NCBI GenBank assembly: GCA_900465665.1
Contig: UBJO01000030.1
Coordinates: forward strand, 32,710-96,709
Origin: Hyphomicrobiales bacterium
Lineage (GTDB): Bacteria; Pseudomonadota; Alphaproteobacteria; Rhizobiales; Rhizobiaceae
Reading direction: 5' to 3'
DNA length: 64,000 bases
Part shown: piece by piece, positions 42,793-49,939 of the stretch
Numbering within the stretch: position 1 is the first letter of the stretch
Layout: every line of letters starts with the position of its first letter
Made by a program: the position numbers and the translations under genes
Notes under the pieces: model-generated
The model's input: the letters and a program-made list of their open reading frames with translations, nothing else
What the model was told of the DNA's origin: nothing
Database searches by the model: none

Positions 42793-43325
42793 AAGCCATG
42801 ACAGCAGCGGTCGGCGATAATTCGAGAGCAGATCGGGAACGGCGGGTGTCGTTCTCGTACTATCACCAGAAAGACCGCGACATCGCGGCCAAGATCCGCG
42901 AGTTGAATGAGCAGAAGAAGTCGAACCGCCAGAATGCCAAGGCTGCCGGCTTCGCATCGTCGAAGCTGGACCACTACCTGAAGGCCTTCCTGGCTGAGGA
43001 TCAGCAGAAGCCGGTCGATAAGCACCGCTCAGAGCGTGAGAACCTCATCTGGCTCGGCCTGATCCAGGACAACCCGCAGGGCGATCTCCTCGCCGATCGC
43101 GCGACACACGAGCAGATGGTCGCCGCCAAAGGCTTCCACGCTGGTCTCAATGCCCTCGACCGCGTCTCCGGCTTCGACGGTGGCAGTAGCGACGATCGGC
43201 ACTGGCTCGAATCCTATGACCTTGGGCGTCAGGAATACGAGACCACCATCCCGGACATCATGGCGCGCATCAAGGCAGAAGCCGACAAGGAATCGCCGCC
43301 TGAAGACGAAGACGACGACAAGTAA
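42789..43325 (+). CDS. Phage protein with GapR-like N-terminal helices
   Basis: 178 residues. The segment DRDIAAKIRELNEQKKSNRQNAKAAGFASSKLDHYLKAFLAED follows the plan of GapR/DUF2312 (I-x-x-L-x-E-x-K ... AK-x-x-G-F ... L-x-x-x-x-x-x). GapR is the alphaproteobacterial protein that clamps overtwisted DNA. The C-terminal half is acidic and unrelated (GGSSDDRHWLESYDLGRQEYETTIPDIMARIKAEADKES). It may bind phage or host DNA during replication; homology is by eye. Confidence 0.75.
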   Translation: MKAMTAAVGDNSRADRERRVSFSYYHQKDRDIAAKIRELNEQKKSNRQNAKAAGFASSKLDHYLKAFLAEDQQKPVDKHRSERENLIWLGLIQDNPQGDLLADRATHEQMVAAKGFHAGLNALDRVSGFDGGSSDDRHWLESYDLGRQEYETTIPDIMARIKAEADKESPPEDEDDDK

Positions 43326-43410
43326 GACCGTGGCGGCTCGCTCTCCTCCAGCTTGAGCCGCCCTCACTGTCCCGGTCGCGAATGGCCGGGAACTTTCTCC
43401 CGAGGGTTCC

Positions 43411-43764
43411 ATGAACGTACAGCCACGCATTCAAACGTATTGCTGCCCCTCGTGCGGCGGCCTGATAGGCGAGGCGTCGCCGATCGATAAGGTCAAGGAG
43501 GCTATCACAGCCCCGGCCCAGCGCCTCATCTTCGATGCTCTGTCAAAGCCTGTCGGTCGGCCAGTGCATCGCGAGACGCTCTTCTCCCTGATCTATGGCA
43601 ATCGCCGAGACGGCGGCCCCGAGCGTGGTGAGCATGTGTTGACCGTCCATGTCAGCCAGCTCCGCCGGAAGATCGAGCCGTTCGGTTGGACGATCACGGC
43701 ATCCCGCGGTGGTTCCGGCAATCTCGCTCAGTGGCGGCTTATTCCTACGGAGGTGTCAGCATGA
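43411..43764 (+). CDS. Zinc-ribbon plus OmpR/PhoB-type winged-helix protein
   Basis: 117 residues. N-terminal CCPSCGGLIGEAS zinc-ribbon half, then AQRLIFDALSKPVGRPVHRETLFSLIYGNRRDGGPERGEHVLTVHVSQLRRKIEPFGWTI, a PhoB-like winged helix with the VHVSQLRRKI recognition helix. There is no receiver domain. Phage proteins of this form bind DNA in the early arm; the target is unknown. ATGA overlap with the next gene. Confidence 0.85.
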   Translation: MNVQPRIQTYCCPSCGGLIGEASPIDKVKEAITAPAQRLIFDALSKPVGRPVHRETLFSLIYGNRRDGGPERGEHVLTVHVSQLRRKIEPFGWTITASRGGSGNLAQWRLIPTEVSA

Positions 43765-44714
43765 TCATCATGGGTCTCGATCTCGCAACCCGCTCCGGCT
43801 GGGCCGTCCGCGATAGCCACAAGCACCGCTCCTCCATTATCTGCGGCACGTTCTCGGTCAAGGATTATGACTGGGAAGAGAAGTACGCCATCGCCGCCAA
43901 TCTCTTCTATCGGCTGGTCAAGGATCACAAGCCTGACTTCGTGGCGATCGAGCGGCCCGAGCACGGCGTCCGTCAGTTCAAGAAGAAGAGCAAGACGGAC
44001 CTGAGCGGCAAGGAGGAGATCGTCTCCACCATTAATCCGGCCGCCCTGCAGCTCACAGGCATTGCCGGTGCTTGCATCGCGATCTGCCAGATCCGCGGCA
44101 TCCCCTACGGAACCATCGCAGCCACGTCCTGGCGCCCTGTCTATTTCGGCAAGGGTGTGAAGCCACTGGAGGGGAAGGACTGGAAGGATCTCGCCATCCA
44201 GTTCGCGCAGCATGAAAACATCGGTCTGCCTTCCACCAAGGCCGAGCAGCGTGACGCAGCCGAGGCCAGGATGAGCGATCCCGAGTTCGCTCCGTATGTC
44301 ACGCGTCGGCTGAAGATGAAGGCCGGGGATACCGGAACTCCGATCGTCGCCGCCGCGCAGCTCAAGAAGAACACCTTTGAGATGACCGACCGGAACATCA
44401 CGAAGAAGACCTACCTTTCGGCGATCGGTCGCCGGCCGAAATACGGAGACATCTTCGGGGCCTGCGAAAAGGACGCCAACCACGTCATCATTCCCTTCCG
44501 TGCCGAGCCGATCCTGCTGGAGATGGAGCCGGCGGAAGCGTCGGACCTTCACCCGGTCTGGGAAGACGTCATGGCGACGGTAAAGAACCGCGCCGAGCTT
44601 GTCGTCGCGCTTTCCCGCCACACCCGCTGGCCGCAGCGCAAGGAGGTCGGCTGGGACGGCACGAAGACGATGTTTACCGATCTCAATGAAACACGACAGG
44701 GGAGCTTTCTTTAA
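43761..44714 (+). CDS. RuvC-like nuclease domain fused to a DnaB-like C-terminal fragment
   Basis: 317 residues. Residues 1-170 are an RNase H-fold RuvC-like resolvase: Asp7 (MGLDLATRSGW), Glu64 (VAIERPEHG) and Asp165 (KAEQRDAAEA) are in catalytic positions. From about residue 180 the wording changes to the part of DnaB helicase after Walker B: TRRLKMKAGDTGTPIVAAAQLKK, RRPKYGDIFGACEKDANHVIIPFRAE, AELVVALSRH..., GTKTMFTDL. Walker A and B are absent. The simplest reading is an in-frame deletion joining neighbouring ruvC-like and dnaB-like genes. The nuclease could still work; helicase activity is not possible. Confidence 0.85.
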   Translation: MIIMGLDLATRSGWAVRDSHKHRSSIICGTFSVKDYDWEEKYAIAANLFYRLVKDHKPDFVAIERPEHGVRQFKKKSKTDLSGKEEIVSTINPAALQLTGIAGACIAICQIRGIPYGTIAATSWRPVYFGKGVKPLEGKDWKDLAIQFAQHENIGLPSTKAEQRDAAEARMSDPEFAPYVTRRLKMKAGDTGTPIVAAAQLKKNTFEMTDRNITKKTYLSAIGRRPKYGDIFGACEKDANHVIIPFRAEPILLEMEPAEASDLHPVWEDVMATVKNRAELVVALSRHTRWPQRKEVGWDGTKTMFTDLNETRQGSFL

Positions 44715-46777
44715 TGGCGCGCAAAATGCTCGTAGCCGATCTTCTATGCGGAGCCGGTGGCTCTTCCACCGGTGCGCAGCGCGCACTCAACGAACTCGGG
44801 CTAGATATGGAGCTCGTATGCGTCAATCACTGGGACGTTGCGATTGATACCCACCAACGCAATCACCGCGAGGCCCGGCACTACGTGCAGGACATCGCCA
44901 CGGTTCGCCCGCATATCCTTGTCCCGGAAGGATACTTGGACCTGCTTATGGCCTCGCCCACTTGCACGCATCACAGCGTTGCCAGGGGCGGGAAGCCGAC
45001 CAGCGACCAACAGCGTTCCGATCCTTGGCATATCATAACCTGGCTCACCGAGTTGCGCGTAAAGCGCATCATCATCGAGAACGTCTGGGAATTCATTGGT
45101 TGGGGGCCGGTTAATTCGAAGACTGGAAAGCCGATCGCGTCACGGAAAGGCGAGTACTTCCACGCTTGGACAGAGACGCTCCGGCGCCTCGGTTTCGAGC
45201 TGGAATGGCGGAAGCTGAACGCAGCCGACTATGGCGACGCTACTACGCGCCAACGATTCATCCTCATGGGGCGTTCTGACGGTCGGAAGATCCACTGGCC
45301 CATGCCGACCCACAAGAAACGCGACGAAGTGAACGCCGACCTGTTCTCTGGCGCGAAGCCATGGCGCCCGGCACGCGAAATAATCGATTGGGGTATCAAA
45401 GGCCGATCTATCCTCAATCGCAAGAAGCCCCTGGCCCCGAAAACGCTCGCGCGCATATACGCCGGCGCCGTGAAATTCGGCTGGCCTGAACCATATCTCG
45501 TGATCCTCCGCAACCACATGTCCGCCCAGGGCATGGATCAGCCTCTCCCGACGATTGCAGCCGGTGGCCAGCACATCGGGATCGCCGAGCCGGTCATTGT
45601 TTCTCCTCGACATGGCAAGGAAGGCGCCGGGCCTCGCCCTCGAGGTGTCAATCAGCCTCTGCCGACCATCACTGCAGGCGGGAGCCAGATGGCGGTAGCC
45701 GAGCCGATCATCATGAACGGTCGGAAGGGAAACAAAGCCGAAGGCGTTTCAGAAGGCTTGATCCCCACGCTCGATACCAAGGGCGGCGTGTGGTTGGCGG
45801 AGGCGATGGTTCTCTCTCAGCACAACAGCGGCGCTGCGCGATCGACTGCGGAGCCTTTGCCGACAATCACCACCGGTGGCGCCGCAAATGAAGAGCGCCC
45901 TGGCTGCGCTAGGCCAATGCTGGTTACAGTCGCCCATGGCACCGATAGCCGGGACAAAGACCCATATAGCCGCCGTTCGCACGACATAGACGAGCCTCTC
46001 GGCTCGGTCCACGGAGAGGGCAGCCAGTATGCGGTCATTGAACCATTCGTCCTGTCCCAAGCTTCCGGCGGCGCACCGCGCGGCGTCAGTGACCCGATCC
46101 CGACCGCACCGACCGGCGGCGCGCACGCACTCATCTCTCCCTATTACGGATCGGGATCTGGCGAGACGTGCAACAGCGTCGAAGAGGCTTTGCCGACCAT
46201 AACGAGCAAGGGTCGTTTCGGCATGGTCGTTCCAGTCACCAATTCGAACGGCGGGGCTGTTGCTCGAGACATCGCTTCAGATCCCGTCCCGACGATGACA
46301 ACGGCGAAGGGCGGTGAATTTGCGGTTGTTTTGCCGATCACCCACGAAGGTGGATATGATCGCGTTCTCGATCCAAACGTCACGCCTCTGCCTACCATCA
46401 CCGGAGCGAACCGCGGTGAACTCGCTTTCATCGCGGCCCAGTTCGGTGAGCGTGAGGGCCAAGCGCCTCGTGTCCACGACGTCGACAATCCCGCACCGGC
46501 CATAACAGCGACCGGCCACGTCAACCTCGTCGAGCCAGGACCGGAATACGACATCCTCTTCCGCATGCTTGAGCCACACGAATTGGCCGCCGCCATGGGC
46601 TTCAACACCGACGAAATCACCTACGAGTTCGCCGGCACCAAGACGGAGAAGATCAAGCAGATCGGCAATGCGGTCTCGGTAGCCAAAATGAAGGCATGCG
46701 TCGGCGCGATCATGGCCGATGCTGCACCAAAGCGGAAACCCATGACAGACGTAGAATTCTTGGAGGCTGCAGAATGA
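44714..46777 (+). CDS. DNA cytosine-5 methyltransferase with repeat-expanded target-recognition region
   Basis: 687 residues. Dcm-type motifs: I (DLLCGAGGSSTG, 9-20), IV with the catalytic Cys84 in SPTCTHHS, VI (IENVWEF, 121-127), VIII (TTRQRF), a conserved RMLEPHELAAAMGF (617-630) and X (IKQIGNAVSV, 647-656). Between residues 275 and 609 are ten degenerate copies of a P-L-P-T-I-T-x-G-G unit with spacings of about 31-47 residues, where the target-recognition domain belongs. It modifies phage or host DNA at C5, probably against restriction. No partner endonuclease is present. Start overlaps the previous gene by one base. Confidence 0.93.
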   Translation: MARKMLVADLLCGAGGSSTGAQRALNELGLDMELVCVNHWDVAIDTHQRNHREARHYVQDIATVRPHILVPEGYLDLLMASPTCTHHSVARGGKPTSDQQRSDPWHIITWLTELRVKRIIIENVWEFIGWGPVNSKTGKPIASRKGEYFHAWTETLRRLGFELEWRKLNAADYGDATTRQRFILMGRSDGRKIHWPMPTHKKRDEVNADLFSGAKPWRPAREIIDWGIKGRSILNRKKPLAPKTLARIYAGAVKFGWPEPYLVILRNHMSAQGMDQPLPTIAAGGQHIGIAEPVIVSPRHGKEGAGPRPRGVNQPLPTITAGGSQMAVAEPIIMNGRKGNKAEGVSEGLIPTLDTKGGVWLAEAMVLSQHNSGAARSTAEPLPTITTGGAANEERPGCARPMLVTVAHGTDSRDKDPYSRRSHDIDEPLGSVHGEGSQYAVIEPFVLSQASGGAPRGVSDPIPTAPTGGAHALISPYYGSGSGETCNSVEEALPTITSKGRFGMVVPVTNSNGGAVARDIASDPVPTMTTAKGGEFAVVLPITHEGGYDRVLDPNVTPLPTITGANRGELAFIAAQFGEREGQAPRVHDVDNPAPAITATGHVNLVEPGPEYDILFRMLEPHELAAAMGFNTDEITYEFAGTKTEKIKQIGNAVSVAKMKACVGAIMADAAPKRKPMTDVEFLEAAE
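45536..46540 (+). repeat. Ten-copy degenerate repeat inside the methyltransferase
   Basis: Protein-level repeat: each unit has D/Q-P-L-P-T-I-T-x-G-G, about 8 residues, then A-V-x-E-P-V-I/V, and a variable polar loop (GRKGNKAEGVS and similar). Copies begin near residues 277, 314, 348, 380, 427, 460, 491, 523, 558 and 592. At DNA level the copies are too diverged to be recent slippage products. Confidence 0.8.
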
Positions 46778-47067
46778 ACAAATTCGACGTCGGCTCGATC
46801 AAGACCCCGCACGGGTTTGTGGCCTATTACCGCCAGGTCCACCGCTCCACCAACTTCATCCTTCGCGATGGAAAGCGCGACATCATCTTCTCGACGAAGG
46901 AAGAGGCGGAGAAGGCGGCGCTTCAGGCGTTCCTCGAATACCTCAACACGCCGATCGTCGCGGAATCGATGACGGGACCGACCACGAAGCGCGCGGCAGC
47001 GAGGAAAACCGCCGAGGCCATTTTCCGAAAGGGCAAACGCATTCCGATCGAGAGGGCAACAGCATGA
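46774..47067 (+). CDS. Phage hypothetical protein
   Basis: 97 residues. N-terminal strand-rich part (TPHGFVAYYRQVHRSTNFILRDGKRDIIFSTKEEAEKAALQAFLEYLN) looks like a small alpha/beta domain; the C-terminus is very basic (TTKRAAARKTAEAIFRKGKRIPIERATA), probably nucleic-acid contacting. ATGA overlap with the methyltransferase and the next gene. Role unknown. Confidence 0.75.
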   Translation: MNKFDVGSIKTPHGFVAYYRQVHRSTNFILRDGKRDIIFSTKEEAEKAALQAFLEYLNTPIVAESMTGPTTKRAAARKTAEAIFRKGKRIPIERATA

Positions 47068-47477
47068 CCGCTGCCGCCAGTGCAATCCATCTCCGAAATC
47101 ACCGCCTCGGCAAGGACGCGAAGCCCGAGCCGGTAGAGCGGCATAAGAGCAAGGTCATCTTTCTCCATGTTCGAGAGGATGCCCGCGCGCATGTCGCCGC
47201 CTGGGAGCTGTGGAACAAGATGCATCAGCCAGCCGTCCGGCCAATGGATTTCGCGAAGATGTTCTGCCGCCTGCGCGGGGTTGAGCTGGAAGCCCTCTAT
47301 CGCCGCCGCGGTAAGCCGAACCTCGTCGACATCCGGAGGAGCCTCGCTTTCGCGCTCGTCGAGCGTTACCCCCAGCTATCAAGCCCACAGATCGGACGCA
47401 TCCTGCAGCGTGACCACACGACGGTGCTTTACCTTCTGGGGCGCACGAAGAGCTCGAAGCGAAAGGGGAAGCTATGA
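47064..47477 (+). CDS. DnaA domain-IV-like helix-turn-helix protein
   Basis: 137 residues. The C-terminal half LVDIRRSLAFALVERYPQLSSPQIGRILQRDHTTVLYLL matches the DnaA DNA-binding domain: helix, basic loop, helix-turn-helix and the DHTTV signature that reads the DnaA box. The AAA+ part of DnaA is absent. It could compete for host DnaA boxes or mark the phage origin. N-terminal part (LGKDAKPEPVERHKSKVIFLHVREDARAHVAAWELWNKM) is unassigned. Confidence 0.82.
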   Translation: MTAAASAIHLRNHRLGKDAKPEPVERHKSKVIFLHVREDARAHVAAWELWNKMHQPAVRPMDFAKMFCRLRGVELEALYRRRGKPNLVDIRRSLAFALVERYPQLSSPQIGRILQRDHTTVLYLLGRTKSSKRKGKL

Positions 47478-47731
47478 GCGAACGTCTCTCATGCTGCGTA
47501 CCCTTCTGCCGGCGGACTATAAAACAGGATCGCTTCCCCAAGGCTGACGAGTGCTTATGCAGCGTTCACTGGCCGCTCGTCTCCAAGGTCATCAAGGGGC
47601 GCCGATCAAGCATACGCATCCAGCTGGCCAACACTTCCGATCCCAGCCGGAAGGAGCGTCTCCATCATCTGGATCACCTTCTCTGGGAGCGGGCAAAGAA
47701 GCAAGCGATCGAAAGGGCAGCCGGTATATGA
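47474..47731 (+). CDS. Small Cys-rich phage protein
   Basis: 85 residues with CCVPFC (residues about 7-12) and DECLCSVHW downstream, a four-ligand zinc-binding set, then basic helices (IKGRRSSIRIQL, KERLHHLDHLLWERAKKQAIERA). Likely a small nucleic-acid-binding or adaptor protein. ATGA overlaps on both sides. Confidence 0.75.
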   Translation: MSERLSCCVPFCRRTIKQDRFPKADECLCSVHWPLVSKVIKGRRSSIRIQLANTSDPSRKERLHHLDHLLWERAKKQAIERAAGI

Positions 47732-48189
47732 CAGCACACCCAGAGGCCATGGCTATATTCGCTGAGTACGGCATTGAAGTCGTTCCGGCCAACGTCATGC
47801 CTGCCAATGGGCAGACTCGGGCCATAGCCACACTGGATCGCATCAGAAACCGTCATGGAGATGCGCACGCGCGGTTTGTGGTCATGACGCTGGCAGAGAC
47901 CGCGAACAACAAGGCGTTCATCGATGAGACGTCCCTGTGGGTGATCAGCGACATGGCGAGGGCAGCGGCCAAGAACTATCCGGACCTTGTCGACAACAAC
48001 GTCACCGCATGGTTCCACTTCTTCGACACTCTCCCGCTGGGCTGGCTACAATTCTGGGCTCTCGACCTGGATGGCGTCATCTCGAAACGACATGCGTTGG
48101 GCGGGATGGTATATGAAAGGATGCGCCGGCGGTTCGGGGCGTTGGCGGTCCAGCCTGATCTTCTTGACGACAGACGAGGTGCAGCATGA
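47728..48189 (+). CDS. Conserved phage protein
   Basis: 153 residues, globular, Trp-rich end (NNVTAWFHFFDTLPLGWLQFWALDLDGVISKRHALGGMVYERM). It precedes the small-protein run before the packaging genes. No known family recognised. The start is the ATG in an ATGA overlap with the upstream stop; a longer frame overlaps the previous gene. Confidence 0.75.
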   Translation: MTAHPEAMAIFAEYGIEVVPANVMPANGQTRAIATLDRIRNRHGDAHARFVVMTLAETANNKAFIDETSLWVISDMARAAAKNYPDLVDNNVTAWFHFFDTLPLGWLQFWALDLDGVISKRHALGGMVYERMRRRFGALAVQPDLLDDRRGAA

Positions 48190-48818
48190 ACGAAGGTGAT
48201 ATCGCGGAACGCTTCATTCGAGCCGCTGAAATCGACAACATGAGTGAGCGGGTAGGGCCGCGGCATCTCAAGGCCCAGTCAATGCAATATCTCCACACCC
48301 AGGCAGACAAAAACGGGTGGGGAAGTGAGAGACTGGCCGAAGAGCGTAAGGACTTCTGGAACAGCATCGCCCGTCGCGTCACCGCGCGAGAAATAAGCGA
48401 GGCCGAAGAGACCCGGACTTGGGCGCGAATGATCGATCGAGATTGCGATCGAGCTGCTCTGCTGAACTGGGCAAACTGCATGGCCAGCGATGGCATATTC
48501 AAGGACTGGTGCCGATCGGCGGGCATTCATCCCGAGACCGGAAGACGCAGAAAAGATCGCGCCATCATATGTATTTTGTTAGCGTTGGGCCGCAAGCCAT
48601 TGCAGCATAACGAAATCGACCTTTCTGGGGTGTTGCGTGGTGGCCCGGAAATCGGCGATAAACATGACATCGTTGCAGAAGTCGCGACACACTGGCAGGA
48701 CGCCGACGCAAAGCCGATGGCCTGCTATTTCGACACCGATCTCTCCGGGTTTGACTGGGCGGACAAACAGAACGAGCGCCGCCGTCAGAGAGAAGCAAAA
48801 CGCCGAAAGGCAGCATGA
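48186..48818 (+). CDS. Conserved phage protein, possible late regulator
   Basis: 210 residues. N-terminal helical part, then a middle domain with a metal-like FKDWCRSAGIHPETGRRRKDRAIICILLALGRKP and a C-terminal FDWADKQNERRRQREAKRRKAA. The F-x-W-A-x-x-x-N-E-R-R-R-Q-R-E ending recurs in phage proteins just before packaging genes, so a late-gene or sigma-like role is possible. No firm family. It ends the early operon just before a terminator. Confidence 0.72.
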   Translation: MNEGDIAERFIRAAEIDNMSERVGPRHLKAQSMQYLHTQADKNGWGSERLAEERKDFWNSIARRVTAREISEAEETRTWARMIDRDCDRAALLNWANCMASDGIFKDWCRSAGIHPETGRRRKDRAIICILLALGRKPLQHNEIDLSGVLRGGPEIGDKHDIVAEVATHWQDADAKPMACYFDTDLSGFDWADKQNERRRQREAKRRKAA

Positions 48819-48921
48819 ATACGAGGGGAAGCCCGACGCGCCCCGAGCTAATAGGAGCCTTGGCCACCTGAGGGTGTATGCCGCCAAGGCCCGTCGGCCA
48901 GCCGGGAGGGTAGCCCGGTAA
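48815..48921 (+). pseudogene. Short gene apparently split by a -1 frameshift
   Basis: From an ATG overlapping the previous stop, the frame reads MNTRGSPTRPELIGALAT and stops after 18 codons. In the -1 frame the text continues sensibly as GHLRVYAAKARRPAGRVAR to a TAA. The joined 35-residue product (RPELIGALGHLRVYAAKARR) looks like one basic peptide. Either a sequencing/indel defect or decay. Low support. Confidence 0.35.
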
Positions 48922-48925
48922 TCAG

Positions 48926-48966
48926 AGCCCGTCGTCCGTGCATTCGGTCGGCGGGCTTTCTCGTTC
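48926..48966 (+). terminator. Terminator closing the right early operon
   Basis: Stem AGCCCGTCG / CGGCGGGCT (one G-U pair) with a 14-nt loop, followed by TTCTCGTT. It separates the early genes from the small exported-protein genes and the packaging region. Confidence 0.7.
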
Positions 48967-48988
48967 AACCAAGCAGAAAGGAAAGAGC

Positions 48989-49393
48989 ATGCGCATTGTT
49001 CGAAGTCTCCTCTGCGCTGGCCTCGCCATGATGGCGATGGCTGTATGCGCAGCGATGCCCGCCGCAGCCGCCGTGCCGATCGAGGTCGGCGTCATCACCC
49101 AGCCGCTCACGGTCAAGGAGCGCCCGCCATCGCAATCGTCAGCCAGGATGTTGCCGTTCTCCCGGCAGAAGCCCCGGCGATTACCGGCCCCAGCAGCCAC
49201 GAGCGAAGTTCTGGCTCTGCCGGCCTTGCTTCCTTTGCCATCAAGCCCGCTGTCGTCGCTCCCTACATCCACATCGACCCCGACATCGCCGGCTGAACAA
49301 CATAGAGGAGGCGAGGCCCACAACGGCCTCCCTCTGATGTCGATCTCTGCTTCCTCACCCGAGGGCGAAGACGTCCACATCTCCGGAGGCTGA
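48989..49393 (+). CDS. Secreted small phage protein with probable frameshift
   Basis: 134 residues if read through. A clear signal peptide (MRIVRSLLCAGLAMMAMAV...AMPAAAA) and AAGGAAAG ribosome-binding site support the start. After VPIEVGVITQPLTVKE the frame becomes Pro/Ser/Leu low complexity. One base back (-1 frame) it continues naturally as APAIAIVSQDVAVLPAEAP... to PYIHIDPDIAG and a TGA at 49294-49296. The real product is therefore probably about 102 residues interrupted near 49111-49120. Function unknown. Confidence 0.55.
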   Translation: MRIVRSLLCAGLAMMAMAVCAAMPAAAAVPIEVGVITQPLTVKERPPSQSSARMLPFSRQKPRRLPAPAATSEVLALPALLPLPSSPLSSLPTSTSTPTSPAEQHRGGEAHNGLPLMSISASSPEGEDVHISGG

Positions 49394-49394
49394 C

Positions 49395-49514
49395 ATGAAG
49401 CGGACCATCGTCGTCATTCTCTTCGGGATTGCTGTTTCCTGCATGGCTGCGGCAATCCTCACCGCTTGCCAGTCCTACGAGCCGCCAGGCCGAGATCTTT
49501 GGCGCGCGCTTTAG
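49395..49514 (+). CDS. Small phage lipoprotein (39 aa)
   Basis: 39 residues: basic start MKRTIVV, hydrophobic core, lipobox LTAC with the lipid-bearing Cys at position 25, then QSYEPPGRDLWRAL. The ATG has GGAGGC upstream. Its size and form recall outer spanins (Rz1-like), but no inner-spanin partner is visible, so it may be a superinfection or envelope factor. Ends overlapping the convergent membrane gene. Confidence 0.7.
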   Translation: MKRTIVVILFGIAVSCMAAAILTACQSYEPPGRDLWRAL

Positions 49515-49918
49515 CCAGCGCTGCTCCAAATCGTGTAGACGCCCCAGAAGAACATACCGAGTGAGACCGCTGTCGACATCAGGCCAAGCCGCGTCCACAC
49601 AGTGCCAAACGTCCAATGACGTGGGTAAAGCGCCCTGTCGCGCATGTGCGCCGAATAGGCTTGGTTCGCGAGGTAGGCAAACACGCATGTGACCACGGAC
49701 AGGCCGGCCCCGATCGAGAAGAAGATCAAAGCTTTGGTGGCCCCGTCCACGAAAGCGGCCTCTTTGGCAATTGGGTGTTCTTTTCCCATCGTCGCAGACA
49801 AAAAGGCAAGCAACGCGATACAGGCGCCACCATTCAGTAGGAGCAGGGCCTTCAAACCTTCCACGGAGGCATCGATCGATGCCTTCTCCAAGGCGTCCGC
49901 TCTGGCAATGTCACTCAT
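49511..49918 (-). CDS. Leftward membrane protein gene before terS (moron-like)
   Basis: 135 residues with an amphipathic N-terminus (IARADALEKASIDASVEGLK) and three transmembrane helices (ALLLLNGGACIALLAFL, ALIFFSIGAGLSVVTCVFAYLA, LGLMSTAVSLGMFFWGVYTI). TGGAGAAC precedes the ATG. It is the only leftward gene between the early and packaging modules, so it has its own promoter and may be expressed in the lysogen. Superinfection exclusion is the usual job of such genes; this is inference. Confidence 0.8.
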   Translation of the reverse strand: MSDIARADALEKASIDASVEGLKALLLLNGGACIALLAFLSATMGKEHPIAKEAAFVDGATKALIFFSIGAGLSVVTCVFAYLANQAYSAHMRDRALYPRHWTFGTVWTRLGLMSTAVSLGMFFWGVYTIWSSAG

Positions 49919-49939
49919 TGAGTTCTCCAAGGTTTACCC

